Notes: generated by a model from the sequence alone, not told the origin. Positions 43,814 to 53,304 are shown, counted from the stretch's first letter. The stretch: 64,000 nt of DNA from Treponema sp. (GCA_009777735.1 WRLF01000009.1:1-64000); one strand, 5' to 3'. Made by a program: numbers and translations.

Positions 43814-44583
43814 AATATACGGTATTGACTCTTTTTCCCGAAATTATCAATGCCTATTTCGCAACATCAATCTCAGCCAGGGCCATACAGCGGGGTATTA
43901 TTGATTACCGAGCAGTGAACATCAGGGATTACGCACTGGACAAACACAGAACCTGCGATGATGCGCCTTACGGCGGCGGTCCCGGGATGCTTATGCTCAG
44001 CGAACCTCTGTGCCGCGCACTTGAAGCTGTTGGAATACAAAAACTCAGCGCCCGGCCTTCCGGCCCGCAGGTGATTTACCTCACTCCGTCCGGCAGACCA
44101 TTTAATCAGGATATTGCGAAAAAGTTGGCAGCGGAACAAGAACTTGTTCTGGTGTGCGGGCGGTATGAGGGGATTGATCAACGTGTAATAGATTTGTATA
44201 TTAATGATGAAATATCCATTGGCGATTATGTACTGGCTTCAGGTGAAGTCGCGGCGCTAGCACTCATTGATGCCACTTGCCGGCTGGTAGACAAGGTAAT
44301 CACAGCCGAATCGCTTGACGAGGAAAGTTTTTCCGGTGGGCTTCTGGAGTACCCCCAGTATACACGACCTGAGATTTTTGATACGATAAAAGTTCCCGAT
44401 GTACTGCTTTCGGGACACCATGAAAACATCCGGCGCTGGCGGCTGGAAAAAAGGGTAGAAAAAACCCTGCGATCCCGGCCCGACCTCATCCGGACAGGCA
44501 GGGAATTGGGTTATTTTAACAAGGAAACAAACAATGTCATAGACCGTTTGACTATGGCTGAAGGAGATAAAGAAAATGAATGA
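43810..44583 (+). CDS. trmD: tRNA (guanine-37-N1)-methyltransferase
   Basis: 257 residues with the SPOUT trefoil-knot region ([35 protein letters not shown]). It methylates G37 of tRNAs to prevent frameshifting. It overlaps rimM by 4 and rplS by 8 bases. Confidence 0.97.
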   Translation: MKYTVLTLFPEIINAYFATSISARAIQRGIIDYRAVNIRDYALDKHRTCDDAPYGGGPGMLMLSEPLCRALEAVGIQKLSARPSGPQVIYLTPSGRPFNQDIAKKLAAEQELVLVCGRYEGIDQRVIDLYINDEISIGDYVLASGEVAALALIDATCRLVDKVITAESLDEESFSGGLLEYPQYTRPEIFDTIKVPDVLLSGHHENIRRWRLEKRVEKTLRSRPDLIRTGRELGYFNKETNNVIDRLTMAEGDKENE

Positions 44584-44947
44584 AATTAAGGCCATTGACG
44601 CAGCCCAAATGAAATCAGACCCCGGTAATTTTAAAGTCGGGGATACCGTAAAGGTACATTTTAAAATTATTGAAGGTAAAAACGAAAGGATTCAAATCTA
44701 CGAAGGTTTAGTCATCGCCATGAAGAATGCACAGGCAGGCCAAACATTTACCGTACGAAAAACATCCTACGGCGTTGGCGTAGAGAGGGTATTTCCCCTT
44801 CATTCACCCCGTATCGCAAAGGTTGAAGTAATACGCCCCGGCAAGGTACGCCGTGCAAAGTTATATTACATCCGCAGTAAGATCGGTAAAGGCGCAAAAA
44901 TCAAGGAACTAATCATCAAGAAAAAAGACAAGCAAGTTAAAAGTTAA
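44576..44947 (+). CDS. rplS: 50S ribosomal protein L19
   Basis: 123 residues matching L19 ([37 protein letters not shown]). The last residues QVKS and the stop are encoded by 7-base repeats (AAGTTAA twice), so the natural tail has probably been replaced by repeat sequence. Last gene of the operon. Confidence 0.95.
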   Translation: MNEIKAIDAAQMKSDPGNFKVGDTVKVHFKIIEGKNERIQIYEGLVIAMKNAQAGQTFTVRKTSYGVGVERVFPLHSPRIAKVEVIRPGKVRRAKLYYIRSKIGKGAKIKELIIKKKDKQVKS

Positions 44948-44960
44948 AAGAGAGGAGTTA
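44934..44960 (+). repeat. Heptanucleotide repeat at the rplS stop codon
   Basis: AAGTTAA, AAGTTAA, AAGAGAG, GAGTTAG. It supplies the last codons and the stop of rplS. Confidence 0.7.
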
Positions 44961-45037
44961 GACCAAGAAGGCATAACGAGTTATCTAAGCATGATGGAAA
45001 ACCGGATGCCTTCATACAACAGTCAAGTTCATTTACC

Positions 45038-46183
45038 TTATACTTTGTATCCCTGCTCAAATGCCTTTGTCAGTTGTAGTTTGAAGAAGTTGATTTCTTT
45101 TCTGAGTTTGGAGATTTCAAGCTGTTGTGTTTTAACCGTTTCAATTAAATCGCCCTGGCTGAGCGCTCCGGTATGCAGAAGATCCCCGACATAATCCATT
45201 TTCGTTTCAAAATCAATTTCCGCTTCAATCTCCGCTTCCTGAAAGCTCTCTTCAATTTGCTTTTCATCCGGCAGGAATAAATCATCTTCGCTTTGCATAA
45301 TTTTATCGGCAATACGGTAGATTGCCTGTGAAAGCAAAGACTGTGGTTTGTATAGAATAATGGGCAGCCGTGAAGCAAGCGCCGTGTCCTGTATGGCGTC
45401 ACGGTAAATCACCCCAAGGTGTTCTATTTTTAAATCAAGGTATTCTTCGCATGAACGGCGAATCTTCATCGCAACATCGGCATCTTTGGGTTCAACGACC
45501 ATATTCATGATGAGGCGCGGGCGCAGCTTCTCCAGACGGGAATTAAAGGCATTAAAAGAAGTGGCATCGATTTTCATGATTTCCGGCAGCAGTTTGGGTA
45601 TATACAATTTTTGCGGCCCTGAGCCATCAATGCGGAGTTTTTCCAAATACTTGCGTGCTTTGGAATTTCTGGGAAACGAGGTAAACATAAGGCGAAAGAC
45701 AGCGTTTTTCAGGAAAACATACGCATTCAGTACGGCTGTTACCGCCGGCGCTGATACAACTATTCCCTGCCCGGAAAGAAGGAAAAAGTCCAGTATGGAT
45801 TGATGCGTCCCGGCGCCCAGGTCGAGTATAAGAATATCGGTATCGCTTTGCAGGGCAACAAGTTCTTTTACAAGGGCCTTAAGCTGAGTGGTTTTCAGGT
45901 TAGCCGTTCCGGGTATTTCAGTGTCGCCCGGGATAAAACGAAGCCCCCGCACATCAGTATCCATGATAACATCGGAAAAACCGGTTTTTATGTCATTGAG
46001 GAAAGTACCAATTCCCATTTTCGGTGCATGATACCCCAGTACCAGATGCAGGTTTGATGCGCCCAAATCAAGGTCGGCAACAACAACCCGCTGCCCTGCC
46101 TGGGCAAAAGCGACACCCAAATTTGCGGCAACCAATGATTTGCCCACGCCGCCTTTTCCGCTTGCTATCGGAATAATTCGCAT
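45038..46183 (-). CDS. MinD/ParA/FlhG-like P-loop ATPase
   Basis: 381 residues. The deviant Walker A is ASGKGGVGKS (about 7-16), followed by VVADLDLGASNLHLVLG and LILDLGAGTHQS (Walker B region). A C-terminal extension (about 300-381) is acidic and coiled-coil-like. Such ATPases position flagella, chemoreceptors or division proteins on the membrane. There is no ParB or MinC nearby; the following gene is a small membrane protein 3 bases upstream in transcription. Exact role uncertain; FlhG-like is one option. Confidence 0.85.
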   Translation of the reverse strand: MRIIPIASGKGGVGKSLVAANLGVAFAQAGQRVVVADLDLGASNLHLVLGYHAPKMGIGTFLNDIKTGFSDVIMDTDVRGLRFIPGDTEIPGTANLKTTQLKALVKELVALQSDTDILILDLGAGTHQSILDFFLLSGQGIVVSAPAVTAVLNAYVFLKNAVFRLMFTSFPRNSKARKYLEKLRIDGSGPQKLYIPKLLPEIMKIDATSFNAFNSRLEKLRPRLIMNMVVEPKDADVAMKIRRSCEEYLDLKIEHLGVIYRDAIQDTALASRLPIILYKPQSLLSQAIYRIADKIMQSEDDLFLPDEKQIEESFQEAEIEAEIDFETKMDYVGDLLHTGALSQGDLIETVKTQQLEISKLRKEINFFKLQLTKAFEQGYKV

Positions 46184-46186
46184 TTT

Positions 46187-46603
46187 TTACTCCATTTTCT
46201 GCGATTGCTCACTGACTTTGATAATTTTTAATGCCAGCCATACAGAAATCAAATCCCCCAGCAGAAGAAAAAAAACAATGCCAGGCACAATAAATGATGC
46301 TGTACTGTGAATGAGCAATGCCAGTATCGTATCACTTTTTATAAAAAAAAGCCATAACATTGTTGTTAATATCCCGAATCCCTTCCCTGCCAGATAGAGC
46401 GGACAGTACACCCGGTAACGGGTCATATTAAGCCGCCAAAACAGGGCCATAAGGAGAAACAGCGCCCCCGGTGTAATCAATGTCAGCCAGGGGAAAGAAA
46501 TATTACCCTCAGGCTGTAAAATAATAAAAGCCCCCGTTAAAAATGCAAACCGCAATCCTTCATAGACGCACAGAGCGGTCCTGAGAGGCCGAAATACTTC
46601 CAT
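46187..46603 (-). CDS. Small integral membrane protein, unknown function
   Basis: 138 residues with about four TM helices (for example FAFLTGAFIILQP and IVPGIVFFLLLGDLISVWLAL). No recognised family. It precedes the MinD-like gene with a 3-base gap, so the two form an operon and may act together at the membrane. Confidence 0.75.
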   Translation of the reverse strand: MEVFRPLRTALCVYEGLRFAFLTGAFIILQPEGNISFPWLTLITPGALFLLMALFWRLNMTRYRVYCPLYLAGKGFGILTTMLWLFFIKSDTILALLIHSTASFIVPGIVFFLLLGDLISVWLALKIIKVSEQSQKME

Positions 46604-46678
46604 AATTAAAAATAGGGTGATATGGGAGAATGATCAAGTAGGCTCGAAATAAAATTTCAATATATATACAAATATTTA

Positions 46679-46708
46679 TTGACAATCAGGCGAAAAATAT
46701 GATATACT
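46679..46708 (+). promoter_or_regulatory. Strong promoter of the Cys-rich lipoprotein
   Basis: TTGACA (46679-46684), 18 bases, TATACT (46703-46708), with an AT-rich upstream stretch that could serve as an UP element. The leader is about 65 bases, with GAGGTG before the ATG. Confidence 0.7.
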
Positions 46709-46778
46709 AGTACTTGAAGAAATATTTTTTTATGAAAAATTAAAAGTTGGCATGGTTTTTTAAAAAAAGAGGTGTATT

Positions 46779-48785
46779 ATGAAAAAAATTGCATTAGTTA
46801 TTGTGATTATTGCGGCATTTGGACTGGTTCTGGCAGGCTGTGAAGACTCGCCTATTCCATCCAGCAGCCAGTTGGGAGAAGTCGAAAATAATCCCGGTCA
46901 TCCCTGTACCAACGGCTTCCCTTGCGAAGATTGTGATTGTCCGGATAAAACCATTTGCATGGAAGAATGCAGTTGTAAAAACGAATGCAGCACTTGCGGT
47001 CCAAACTGCATCTGTGATGTGTGTACCTGCACAAATGGCGGTGACTGCCTCGAATGCGGCGGCGGCGGTGCAGACTGCAACTGCGGCCCTAACTGCGTCT
47101 GTGATGTGTGTACCTGCGCCAATGACGGCGACTGCCTCAAATGCGGCGGCGGCGGTGCAGACTGCAACTGCGGCCCTAACTGCGTCTGTGATGTATGCAC
47201 CTGTGCCAATGACGGCGACTGCCTCAAATGCGGCGGCGGCGGTGCAAACTGCAACTGCGGTCCAAACTGCGTCTGTGATGTGTGCTCTTGTGCCAATGGC
47301 GGCGACTGCCTGCCATGCACCAGGTGCGGTCCAGACTGCGGCTGCGGCGCCAACTGTACGTGTCCTAATACCGGCGATTGCTTGCCTTGTACCAAGTGCG
47401 GACCAAACTGCGGCTGCGGAGCTAATTGTACCTGCTCCGCCGGCGGCGATTGCCTGCCATGCACAAAATGCGGACAAAACTGCGGCTGCGGCGCAAATTG
47501 TACATGCCCCAACAGCGGTAATTGTACAGGAAACTGCAACAACGGCTGTCAAGGCACAAACTGCACATGCCCAACCCACGAAAATTGCCCGACCGGATGC
47601 GAAGGTAACCCCTGTACAGAGTGCAATCCTGTAGTAGTTAATCCGCCTACCGGAACATTTGGATTTGGTGTAACCAGAAATACATTGATAGATACCGGCC
47701 TGGCATTAAAAGACGGTGAAGTGTGGGTTTGGGGGTTCAGAGGCTCCGGACAGCAAGGTAACGGAAGTAATGTTGTTCTGCCGCACGAACCTCCTGCTAA
47801 GGTTCATTCCCTGAGTAATAATATTGTTACAGTAACCGGCAGTGCGTACACTTTGGTTGCATTAGATAAAAACGGCAATGCCTGGGGTTGGGGACAGAAC
47901 CTCTATGGAGCAGCCGGTGTGGGACAGAGCTCAGGCATAATTAGTACACCGCGCCGGGTTAATTTACCTGTTACAGTGGATCAAATTGCTGCAGGTGAAT
48001 ACTTCTTTATTGCAAGAGGCACAGATGGCAATGTATATACCTGGGGAGAAAATCTCTACGGTCAACTTGGTGTCCGCACAACATCTAATCTGCCTTCAGC
48101 CAATCCTGTCAGGGTGAACCTGCCCAATAATGAGACAGCCCGCCTTATTGGCGCCGCTTACGAAGGCGCATTTGTCGTAACGAATCAAGGCAATGTATAT
48201 GCCTGGGGCGATAATGAATCAAGCGGACTGGGGCTTGCGGCAAACGTAATAAGTCCAAATGCAATTTACGGTGTCCAGCAAATACATCGTACCCCGCAGC
48301 TTATCAATAACCTTAAACAATATGCAAACCAAATTACCTATATTGCCGGCGGCAATGGCTGGGGACAGGCGCTGCTTAATAACGGCACCGTAATCGGCTG
48401 GGGGCTGCGCGCATCTCTTGGTCAGGGAACAACCACTGTAATCGGCACTAACCACCATACAAACGGCGATGTGATTACGGTAACAACCAATATCGCTCAA
48501 ATGCACTCGCGGTATGTTGGTACGATTGCCATTACCAACGATAATAAGGTATTAACATGGGGGCAAACCGGCGCCAGTGCATTCCCGACAATTTACGGTG
48601 CAAGTGTAACAGAGCGTACATCGGCTAATGGTGTTATTGTAGATATTGGCGGCGGAAAAGAACATGTTTATTACAGAACTCAAGACGGCCGTGTTTGGGG
48701 GGCAGGTTACGGCGCAGCGAATAAATTATTATTAACCAGCATACTAAACCGGAGCTGGCCCGGTGTCCAGGTTGGCCTGGAATAA
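46779..48785 (+). CDS. Lipoprotein with 67-cysteine repeat domain and RCC1-type propeller
   Basis: 668 residues. Signal peptide with lipobox LVLAGC (C21). Residues about 40-283 hold 67 cysteines in tandem repeats: 29-residue units (CNCGPNCVCDVCTC motif, three near-identical copies) then 24-residue units (CGPNCGCGANCTC motif, three copies). No cysteine occurs after about residue 283. The rest (about 290-668) is an RCC1/BNR-like propeller (VWVWGFRGSGQQGNGS, NVYTWGENLYGQLGV). Such cysteine density suggests metal binding or a disulfide-braced stalk. The protein is exported, single gene, with a strong promoter and terminator. No known function. Confidence 0.85.
   Translation: MKKIALVIVIIAAFGLVLAGCEDSPIPSSSQLGEVENNPGHPCTNGFPCEDCDCPDKTICMEECSCKNECSTCGPNCICDVCTCTNGGDCLECGGGGADCNCGPNCVCDVCTCANDGDCLKCGGGGADCNCGPNCVCDVCTCANDGDCLKCGGGGANCNCGPNCVCDVCSCANGGDCLPCTRCGPDCGCGANCTCPNTGDCLPCTKCGPNCGCGANCTCSAGGDCLPCTKCGQNCGCGANCTCPNSGNCTGNCNNGCQGTNCTCPTHENCPTGCEGNPCTECNPVVVNPPTGTFGFGVTRNTLIDTGLALKDGEVWVWGFRGSGQQGNGSNVVLPHEPPAKVHSLSNNIVTVTGSAYTLVALDKNGNAWGWGQNLYGAAGVGQSSGIISTPRRVNLPVTVDQIAAGEYFFIARGTDGNVYTWGENLYGQLGVRTTSNLPSANPVRVNLPNNETARLIGAAYEGAFVVTNQGNVYAWGDNESSGLGLAANVISPNAIYGVQQIHRTPQLINNLKQYANQITYIAGGNGWGQALLNNGTVIGWGLRASLGQGTTTVIGTNHHTNGDVITVTTNIAQMHSRYVGTIAITNDNKVLTWGQTGASAFPTIYGASVTERTSANGVIVDIGGGKEHVYYRTQDGRVWGAGYGAANKLLLTSILNRSWPGVQVGLE
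47065..47320 (+). repeat. In-gene 87-bp tandem repeats encoding Cys-rich units
   Basis: Three units of 87 bp (29 codons) are nearly identical at DNA level, showing recent expansion. They are followed by three 72-bp units (24 codons) to about 47530. Confidence 0.8.
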
Positions 48786-48786
48786 G

Positions 48787-48820
48787 AAAAAAAACGCCTA
48801 AGCAATTAGGCGTTTTTTTT
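48787..48820. terminator. Bidirectional intrinsic terminator
   Basis: The arms AAAAAAAACGCCTAA and TTAGGCGTTTTTTTT with loop GCAA form a perfect 15-bp stem. It can stop transcripts of the Cys-rich lipoprotein (plus) and gpsA (minus). Confidence 0.92.
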
Positions 48821-48858
48821 ATGCAAAAAAGGGCATTGATAGAGAGCAAAGCCGATCA

Positions 48859-49941
48859 CTAGCGTCCCAGATCGTTCAGATAACCCTCAATAAAATTAAA
48901 TGGTTCGATTTCCCGGTTGAGGATTTGATACATCCCCGTTGAAATGGGCATTTTAAGCCGGTATTTTTCCGCAAGTTCATATATATATTTGGCAGCGGCA
49001 GCGCCTTCAGGCAGATACCCCAACTCATTTATCCTATCAAGCAGATCGTCAATATCACTGAACGGCTCAAGGATATTTTTTTCGATAATTTCTTTGCCAA
49101 AACGCCGGTTCCTGCCCAATACAGAGCGGCACGTAACATCAAGGTCCCCTATGCCGGAAATGGAGCTGAATGTTTCCCGGTGTGTCGCGCCCATTGCCAT
49201 ACCCAGATTGAGTATCTCGTTCAGTCCGCCGGCAAGCAGCAGGGATTCTGTTCCGTCGCCGAAGGGATTCGCCGCGTTGTTGACTGTTTCATCATTACCA
49301 AGGTTTTTTAAAACATCCAGCATGCCAAAGGCAATGGCAATAACATTTTTTGCGGCGGCGGCTACCTGCACACCCTGTACATCCAATGCAGAAAATACGA
49401 ACAGACTCTTGCTTTTAAGCAAATCCCTAAACCGGATGGAATTTTTTGCATTCTCACTTGCGGCGATAAGCCCGGTAATTTTTCCCATCGAGACTTCTTC
49501 GGCATGGCTTGGCCCCGCGATGTACACGAGCGATTTATGGTAAAATCCGGGAAGGTAATCCTCCAGGGTTTCCAGAATGAGCCTGGGTCCTTTGGGCGTT
49601 GACAAAAAGCCCTTGGTAATGACCGCGATGGCGGTTTCTCCTTCCTGAATTGAAGGCACTAAAAGAATTTGCTTGACTGTTTTTAAAAGATACAGAGACG
49701 GGACAGCCAGAATGAGATATTCCCGCCCGGATGCCGCCTCAACAACATCAGAAGTTGCCTGCACATTATCCGGCAGGGGAATATCCGGCAAGTACCGGGA
49801 ATTGACATGATGCAGGTTGATGGAGTCCCTGACACTTTCTTCGAGAGCCCAGATAACAACGTCCTTTCCTTTGCCGGCAATAACTTTGGCTATCGCCGTT
49901 CCCCAGGCGCCGGCTCCAATAACTGCTATTTGCGCTTCCAT
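48859..49941 (-). CDS. gpsA: Glycerol-3-phosphate dehydrogenase [NAD(P)+]
   Basis: 360 residues. The Rossmann motif GAGAWGTAIA is at 8-17 and the active-site lysine region AAKNVIAIAFG near 200. It makes sn-glycerol-3-phosphate for phospholipids. A TATAAT lies 7 bases before the ATG and no ribosome binding site is seen, so the mRNA may be leaderless. A CACATATGTG palindrome lies just upstream. Confidence 0.95.
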   Translation of the reverse strand: MEAQIAVIGAGAWGTAIAKVIAGKGKDVVIWALEESVRDSINLHHVNSRYLPDIPLPDNVQATSDVVEAASGREYLILAVPSLYLLKTVKQILLVPSIQEGETAIAVITKGFLSTPKGPRLILETLEDYLPGFYHKSLVYIAGPSHAEEVSMGKITGLIAASENAKNSIRFRDLLKSKSLFVFSALDVQGVQVAAAAKNVIAIAFGMLDVLKNLGNDETVNNAANPFGDGTESLLLAGGLNEILNLGMAMGATHRETFSSISGIGDLDVTCRSVLGRNRRFGKEIIEKNILEPFSDIDDLLDRINELGYLPEGAAAAKYIYELAEKYRLKMPISTGMYQILNREIEPFNFIEGYLNDLGR

Positions 49942-49948
49942 AATAAAA

Positions 49949-49970
49949 ATTATATCACATATGTGCCGGT
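49949..49970 (-). promoter_or_regulatory. gpsA -10 element and palindrome
   Basis: On the minus strand TATAAT (49949-49954) is followed after 7 bases by ATG. The palindrome CACATATGTG sits a few bases upstream. The -35 is weak. Confidence 0.4.
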
Positions 49971-50008
49971 GTTATTAGTGACTCCTGTCACCTGTGCGCT
50001 GCTTTACT

Positions 50009-50530
50009 TTATTCTGTTAGTTCCTGCGGCAGTAATAAACTTCCGTCAGATCTGAGAATTGCGATGTGCTTAAAGTATTCTATGTACCCTACATCAACTA
50101 TAGCAATATGAGACAAGACCCAATTTCTCAGGAAATGCGTAAAATTATTGATCACCAGCCTTTTTCCTGCCTGATAATCCCTGACACTGCGAACCACTTT
50201 TAAAATAAAATCGTTATGAAAATTTTTATGTTCTTCATAACCGGGGTATCTGGTGGCAAGCATTATCCCTTCTTCTGTCGCAAAGTGAGTTTTAATGTAA
50301 TCTACCGCCTGTGCAATAATTTCCTTGAAATAAATGTACTCTTCCCCTTCATTTATTTCATCACAATTGTATAAATCGTTGACAAATTCCAGCAGTCTTT
50401 TATGCTGGTCATCAATCACTTTTATACCCAGACAATACGAATCACACCATTTAAAATGTTCATTTTTCCGGTATGATTGACCGACATTGTGCCAGTGTAT
50501 TTCTGGCTGTTTCATATATAAGTTTTTCAT
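50009..50530 (-). CDS. Bacteriohemerythrin
   Basis: About 173 residues (or 168 from ATG 50515). All expected diiron ligands are seen: H in DDQHK, H and E in THFATEE, two H in EEHKNFH, and H and D in SHIAIVD. It binds O2 (or NO) and may store, deliver or sense it in a microoxic niche. Single gene, cytoplasmic. Confidence 0.92.
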   Translation of the reverse strand: MKNLYMKQPEIHWHNVGQSYRKNEHFKWCDSYCLGIKVIDDQHKRLLEFVNDLYNCDEINEGEEYIYFKEIIAQAVDYIKTHFATEEGIMLATRYPGYEEHKNFHNDFILKVVRSVRDYQAGKRLVINNFTHFLRNWVLSHIAIVDVGYIEYFKHIAILRSDGSLLLPQELTE

Positions 50531-50622
50531 ATTTCAATAGTCGTATATTAATATTTCATTCGTAATACCTAAAATATGAAAAAAATCATCGCATTATACA
50601 CCTTAAATCAAAGGCAGAGAGC

Positions 50623-52545
50623 TTACCCCTTCGCCAGCAGCCGGTTCAGCCTTTTCACAAAATCAGCCGGGTCTTTCAGCTTGACCCCTTCCACCAGCAA
50701 TGCCTGATCAAACAACACGGATGCGGTATCGGCGATGGTTTCCTCGTCGTCAATGTCCTTGAGGCCGGTAACAATGGGGTGATCGCCGTTTACCTCCAGA
50801 ATTGGCTTGATATCGGGCATTGCTGTCTGGCCCATTGCCTTGAGCATCTGTGCCATTTGGAGGCTGGGATCGTTTTCATCGGCAACAATACACGACGGGG
50901 AATCATGGAGGCGGCGTGAAAGTTTAACGTCCTTTACCCGGTCACCCAGGGCTTTTTTGATTTTTTCGATGACCGGCTTGGCTTCTTTCTCGGCGGCTTT
51001 GTCTTTTTTTTCGCCTAATTCTTCGTCGGCACCGGCGCGGTTTACCGCCTTGAGTTCCCAGGTTTGACTTTCTGATTTGCCGTCTGTACCGGGGGTTTCC
51101 TTCCTATAACTGTGCAGAGAGGGAATCACGATATCATCAATCTCTTCATCCATGATGAGGACTTCAATGTCTTTTGCGCGGTAGGCTTCCAAAAGCGGCG
51201 ATGCACGAAGGGTTTTCTCATCACCTCCGGAGATGTAGTAAATATGCTTTTGATCGCTTTTCATACGGGAGACATAATCGGCAAAACTGGTCCATCCTTC
51301 CGCTGTTGTACTTTTGAAACGCACCAGCTCCATAATCGCCTCACGGTTGGCGAAATCCTGATACAGCCCTTCCTTGAGCGGCCGGTTGAACTGGCTTACA
51401 AAAGTTTCCCATTTTTCTTTTGCTTCATCGGAGCCGGAGACAGCAGCATCTGCCATCTGCCTGAATTCGGCAAGGAGTTTTTTTACTGAGGCGTTTTTGA
51501 TATTGAGGAGAATCTTGTTCTGCTGCAAAATCTCGCGGCTTACATTGAGGGGCAGGTCTTCGGAATCAATTATGCCGCGCACAAAACGCAGCCAGACAGG
51601 CATCAATTCCTTATCGTCGTCGGTGATGAACACCCGCTTGACGTAGAGTTTTACACCGGGTTTGTAATCGACATTGTACAGGTCGAAAGGGGCCTTTTTG
51701 GGAATGTAAAACAGCGTGGAGTATTCGAGCGAACCCTCCGCTTTCGTGTGGATATAGTGCAGAGGCGGCTCGCTGTCGTGACCGATCTGTTTGTAAAATT
51801 CATGGTAGTCTTCATCCTTGAGTTCTGACTTTGCCCGTTTCCACAGTGCAGTGCCGGAGTTGATGCGGTCGGTTTTTATGACGCTGCCTTTTTCATTGCC
51901 TTTGTCATCCCATTCCTTTTCATCATAGGTAAGAAAAATGGGAAATGCGACATGGTTGGAATATCGTTTGATGATATTTTCAATAGACCAGCGGTTCGTA
52001 TATTCAGTACCTTCTCCGGAAAGATGCAGCGTTACCGTTGTCCCCTGACTGTCGCGTTCTGAGCTTTCAATCTCAAAACCGTCTTTACCGTCGCTTATCC
52101 ATTTCCATGCTGCGTCATCCGCCGCTTTACGGCTTATCACCTCGATTTTTTCGGCAACCATGAAGGCGGAATAAAAACCCACTCCGAATTGGCCAATAAG
52201 GTTTGAATCTTTTTTAACGTCTTCGGCAAGTTTTTCCAGAAATGCTTTTGTACCGGAACGGGCAATAGTTCCCAGTGATTCGATGAGGTCAGCCTCGTTC
52301 ATGCCAATGCCGTTGTCGGAAACGGTCAACGTTTTTGCTTCTTTGTCAAAAGAAATGTCGATTCGGGGGTCAAAACTGATGGATTTGTACGCTTCGTCTG
52401 CAACGGTAAGGTATTTGAGCTTGTCAAGCGCATCACTGGCATTGGAAACGAGTTCCCGCAGGAAAATCTCACGGTTCGAATACAATGAATGGATGATAAG
52501 GTGCAATAGACGGCTTACTTCCGCCTGAAACTGGTGTTGTGCCAT
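50623..52545 (-). CDS. htpG: Chaperone HtpG (Hsp90)
   Basis: 640 residues. GHKL ATPase N domain (ELVSNASDALDKL, LTVSDNGIGMNEADL, GQFGVGFYSAFMVA), middle domain and C-terminal dimerisation domain. AGGAGG precedes the ATG. No heat-shock operator of CIRCE type is seen nearby. Confidence 0.97.
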   Translation of the reverse strand: MAQHQFQAEVSRLLHLIIHSLYSNREIFLRELVSNASDALDKLKYLTVADEAYKSISFDPRIDISFDKEAKTLTVSDNGIGMNEADLIESLGTIARSGTKAFLEKLAEDVKKDSNLIGQFGVGFYSAFMVAEKIEVISRKAADDAAWKWISDGKDGFEIESSERDSQGTTVTLHLSGEGTEYTNRWSIENIIKRYSNHVAFPIFLTYDEKEWDDKGNEKGSVIKTDRINSGTALWKRAKSELKDEDYHEFYKQIGHDSEPPLHYIHTKAEGSLEYSTLFYIPKKAPFDLYNVDYKPGVKLYVKRVFITDDDKELMPVWLRFVRGIIDSEDLPLNVSREILQQNKILLNIKNASVKKLLAEFRQMADAAVSGSDEAKEKWETFVSQFNRPLKEGLYQDFANREAIMELVRFKSTTAEGWTSFADYVSRMKSDQKHIYYISGGDEKTLRASPLLEAYRAKDIEVLIMDEEIDDIVIPSLHSYRKETPGTDGKSESQTWELKAVNRAGADEELGEKKDKAAEKEAKPVIEKIKKALGDRVKDVKLSRRLHDSPSCIVADENDPSLQMAQMLKAMGQTAMPDIKPILEVNGDHPIVTGLKDIDDEETIADTASVLFDQALLVEGVKLKDPADFVKRLNRLLAKG

Positions 52546-52567
52546 GATGGCCTCCTAAAGTTGTTTT

Positions 52568-52849
52568 TTGATGATTGTTTACGGTTATGGTAGCAAATTA
52601 TATGGCTGGGGGCAAGGGGACTTAACCAGGTGGGATAAATCTATTGCACGTCTTATCATTGCATGGATTGAGAAACATTTAATTAATACACAAAACCCGC
52701 GTGTACATGGAAAGGGTTTATCGGCCAATCTTGCAGGTTCATGGCGTTACCGGATAGGCGGCTATCGTATTATTGCAAACATTGACGATCAAACTAAAAC
52801 GATAGTGATTTTGGATATCGACCACAGAAGCAGGATATATCAAAAATAA
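52568..52849 (+). CDS. RelE/YoeB-type toxin without visible antitoxin
   Basis: 93 residues. The C-terminal two thirds fit the RelE/Txe family (DKSIARLIIAWIEKHL, GSWRYRIGGYRIIANI, DHRSRIY). RelE toxins cleave mRNA in the ribosome. The N terminus (VYGYGSKLYGWGQGD) does not look like the usual beta strand and is encoded by G-rich sequence resembling the 7-base repeats. No antitoxin gene lies upstream (htpG is 22 bases away, divergent) or downstream. It may be inactive or an orphan. Confidence 0.7.
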   Translation: MMIVYGYGSKLYGWGQGDLTRWDKSIARLIIAWIEKHLINTQNPRVHGKGLSANLAGSWRYRIGGYRIIANIDDQTKTIVILDIDHRSRIYQK

Positions 52850-52856
52850 CAGGGCT

Positions 52857-52877
52857 AGCCCCCAGCCCCCAGCCCCT
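52857..52877. repeat. Heptanucleotide repeat (AGCCCCC)
   Basis: AGCCCCC, AGCCCCC, AGCCCCT, directly after the toxin gene and just before the EamA-family gene. Confidence 0.75.
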
Positions 52878-52890
52878 ATATACTAATCCC

Positions 52891-53304
52891 ATGTGGTTTG
52901 TATTTGCATTATTATCAGCGGTCTTTGCCGCTTTGACGTCAATCCTGGCAAAAATTGGCTTGGGGAATATTAATTCCAATCTGGCAGTGGCAATAAGGAC
53001 AGTAGTAGTGGTGGTTATGGCCTGGTCGATTGTATTTTTTACCGGCAAGCACCATGAAATAGGAACTATTGGACAAAAAAACGTGCTTTTTCTCGTTTTA
53101 TCGGGAATTGCAACAGGGCTTTCATGGCTGTGCTACTACCGGGCCTTACAGTTGGGGGAAGCATCAAAAGTTATACCCGTAGATAAATTCAGCCTGGTTT
53201 TGGGAATGGCGCTGGCTTTTATTGTCCTCAAAGAAACGGTAACCATAAAAGCCATTATCGGCGGCGCCTTAATCACCCTCGGAACATTTGTGCTGATATT
53301 TTAA
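52891..53304 (+). CDS. Half-size EamA/DMT-family transporter
   Basis: 137 residues with 4-5 TM helices and one EamA unit (ALSRYRALQLGEASKV-like YYRALQLGEASKVIPVDKF). Most DMT proteins have two such units; half-size ones work as dimers, like small multidrug transporters. The substrate is unknown. The gene lies between the orphan toxin and a large unknown gene and has no clear ribosome binding site. Confidence 0.82.
   Translation: MWFVFALLSAVFAALTSILAKIGLGNINSNLAVAIRTVVVVVMAWSIVFFTGKHHEIGTIGQKNVLFLVLSGIATGLSWLCYYRALQLGEASKVIPVDKFSLVLGMALAFIVLKETVTIKAIIGGALITLGTFVLIF

Noticed and set aside
46990-47530. CRISPR-like spacing of repeats in the Cys-rich gene
   Set aside because: Units are contiguous tandem coding repeats of 87 and 72 bp with no spacers.
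46794-47634. Long open frames on both strands over the Cys-rich repeats
   Set aside because: They are by-products of the repetitive GC-rich codons; the plus-strand frame with signal peptide, promoter and terminator is the real gene.
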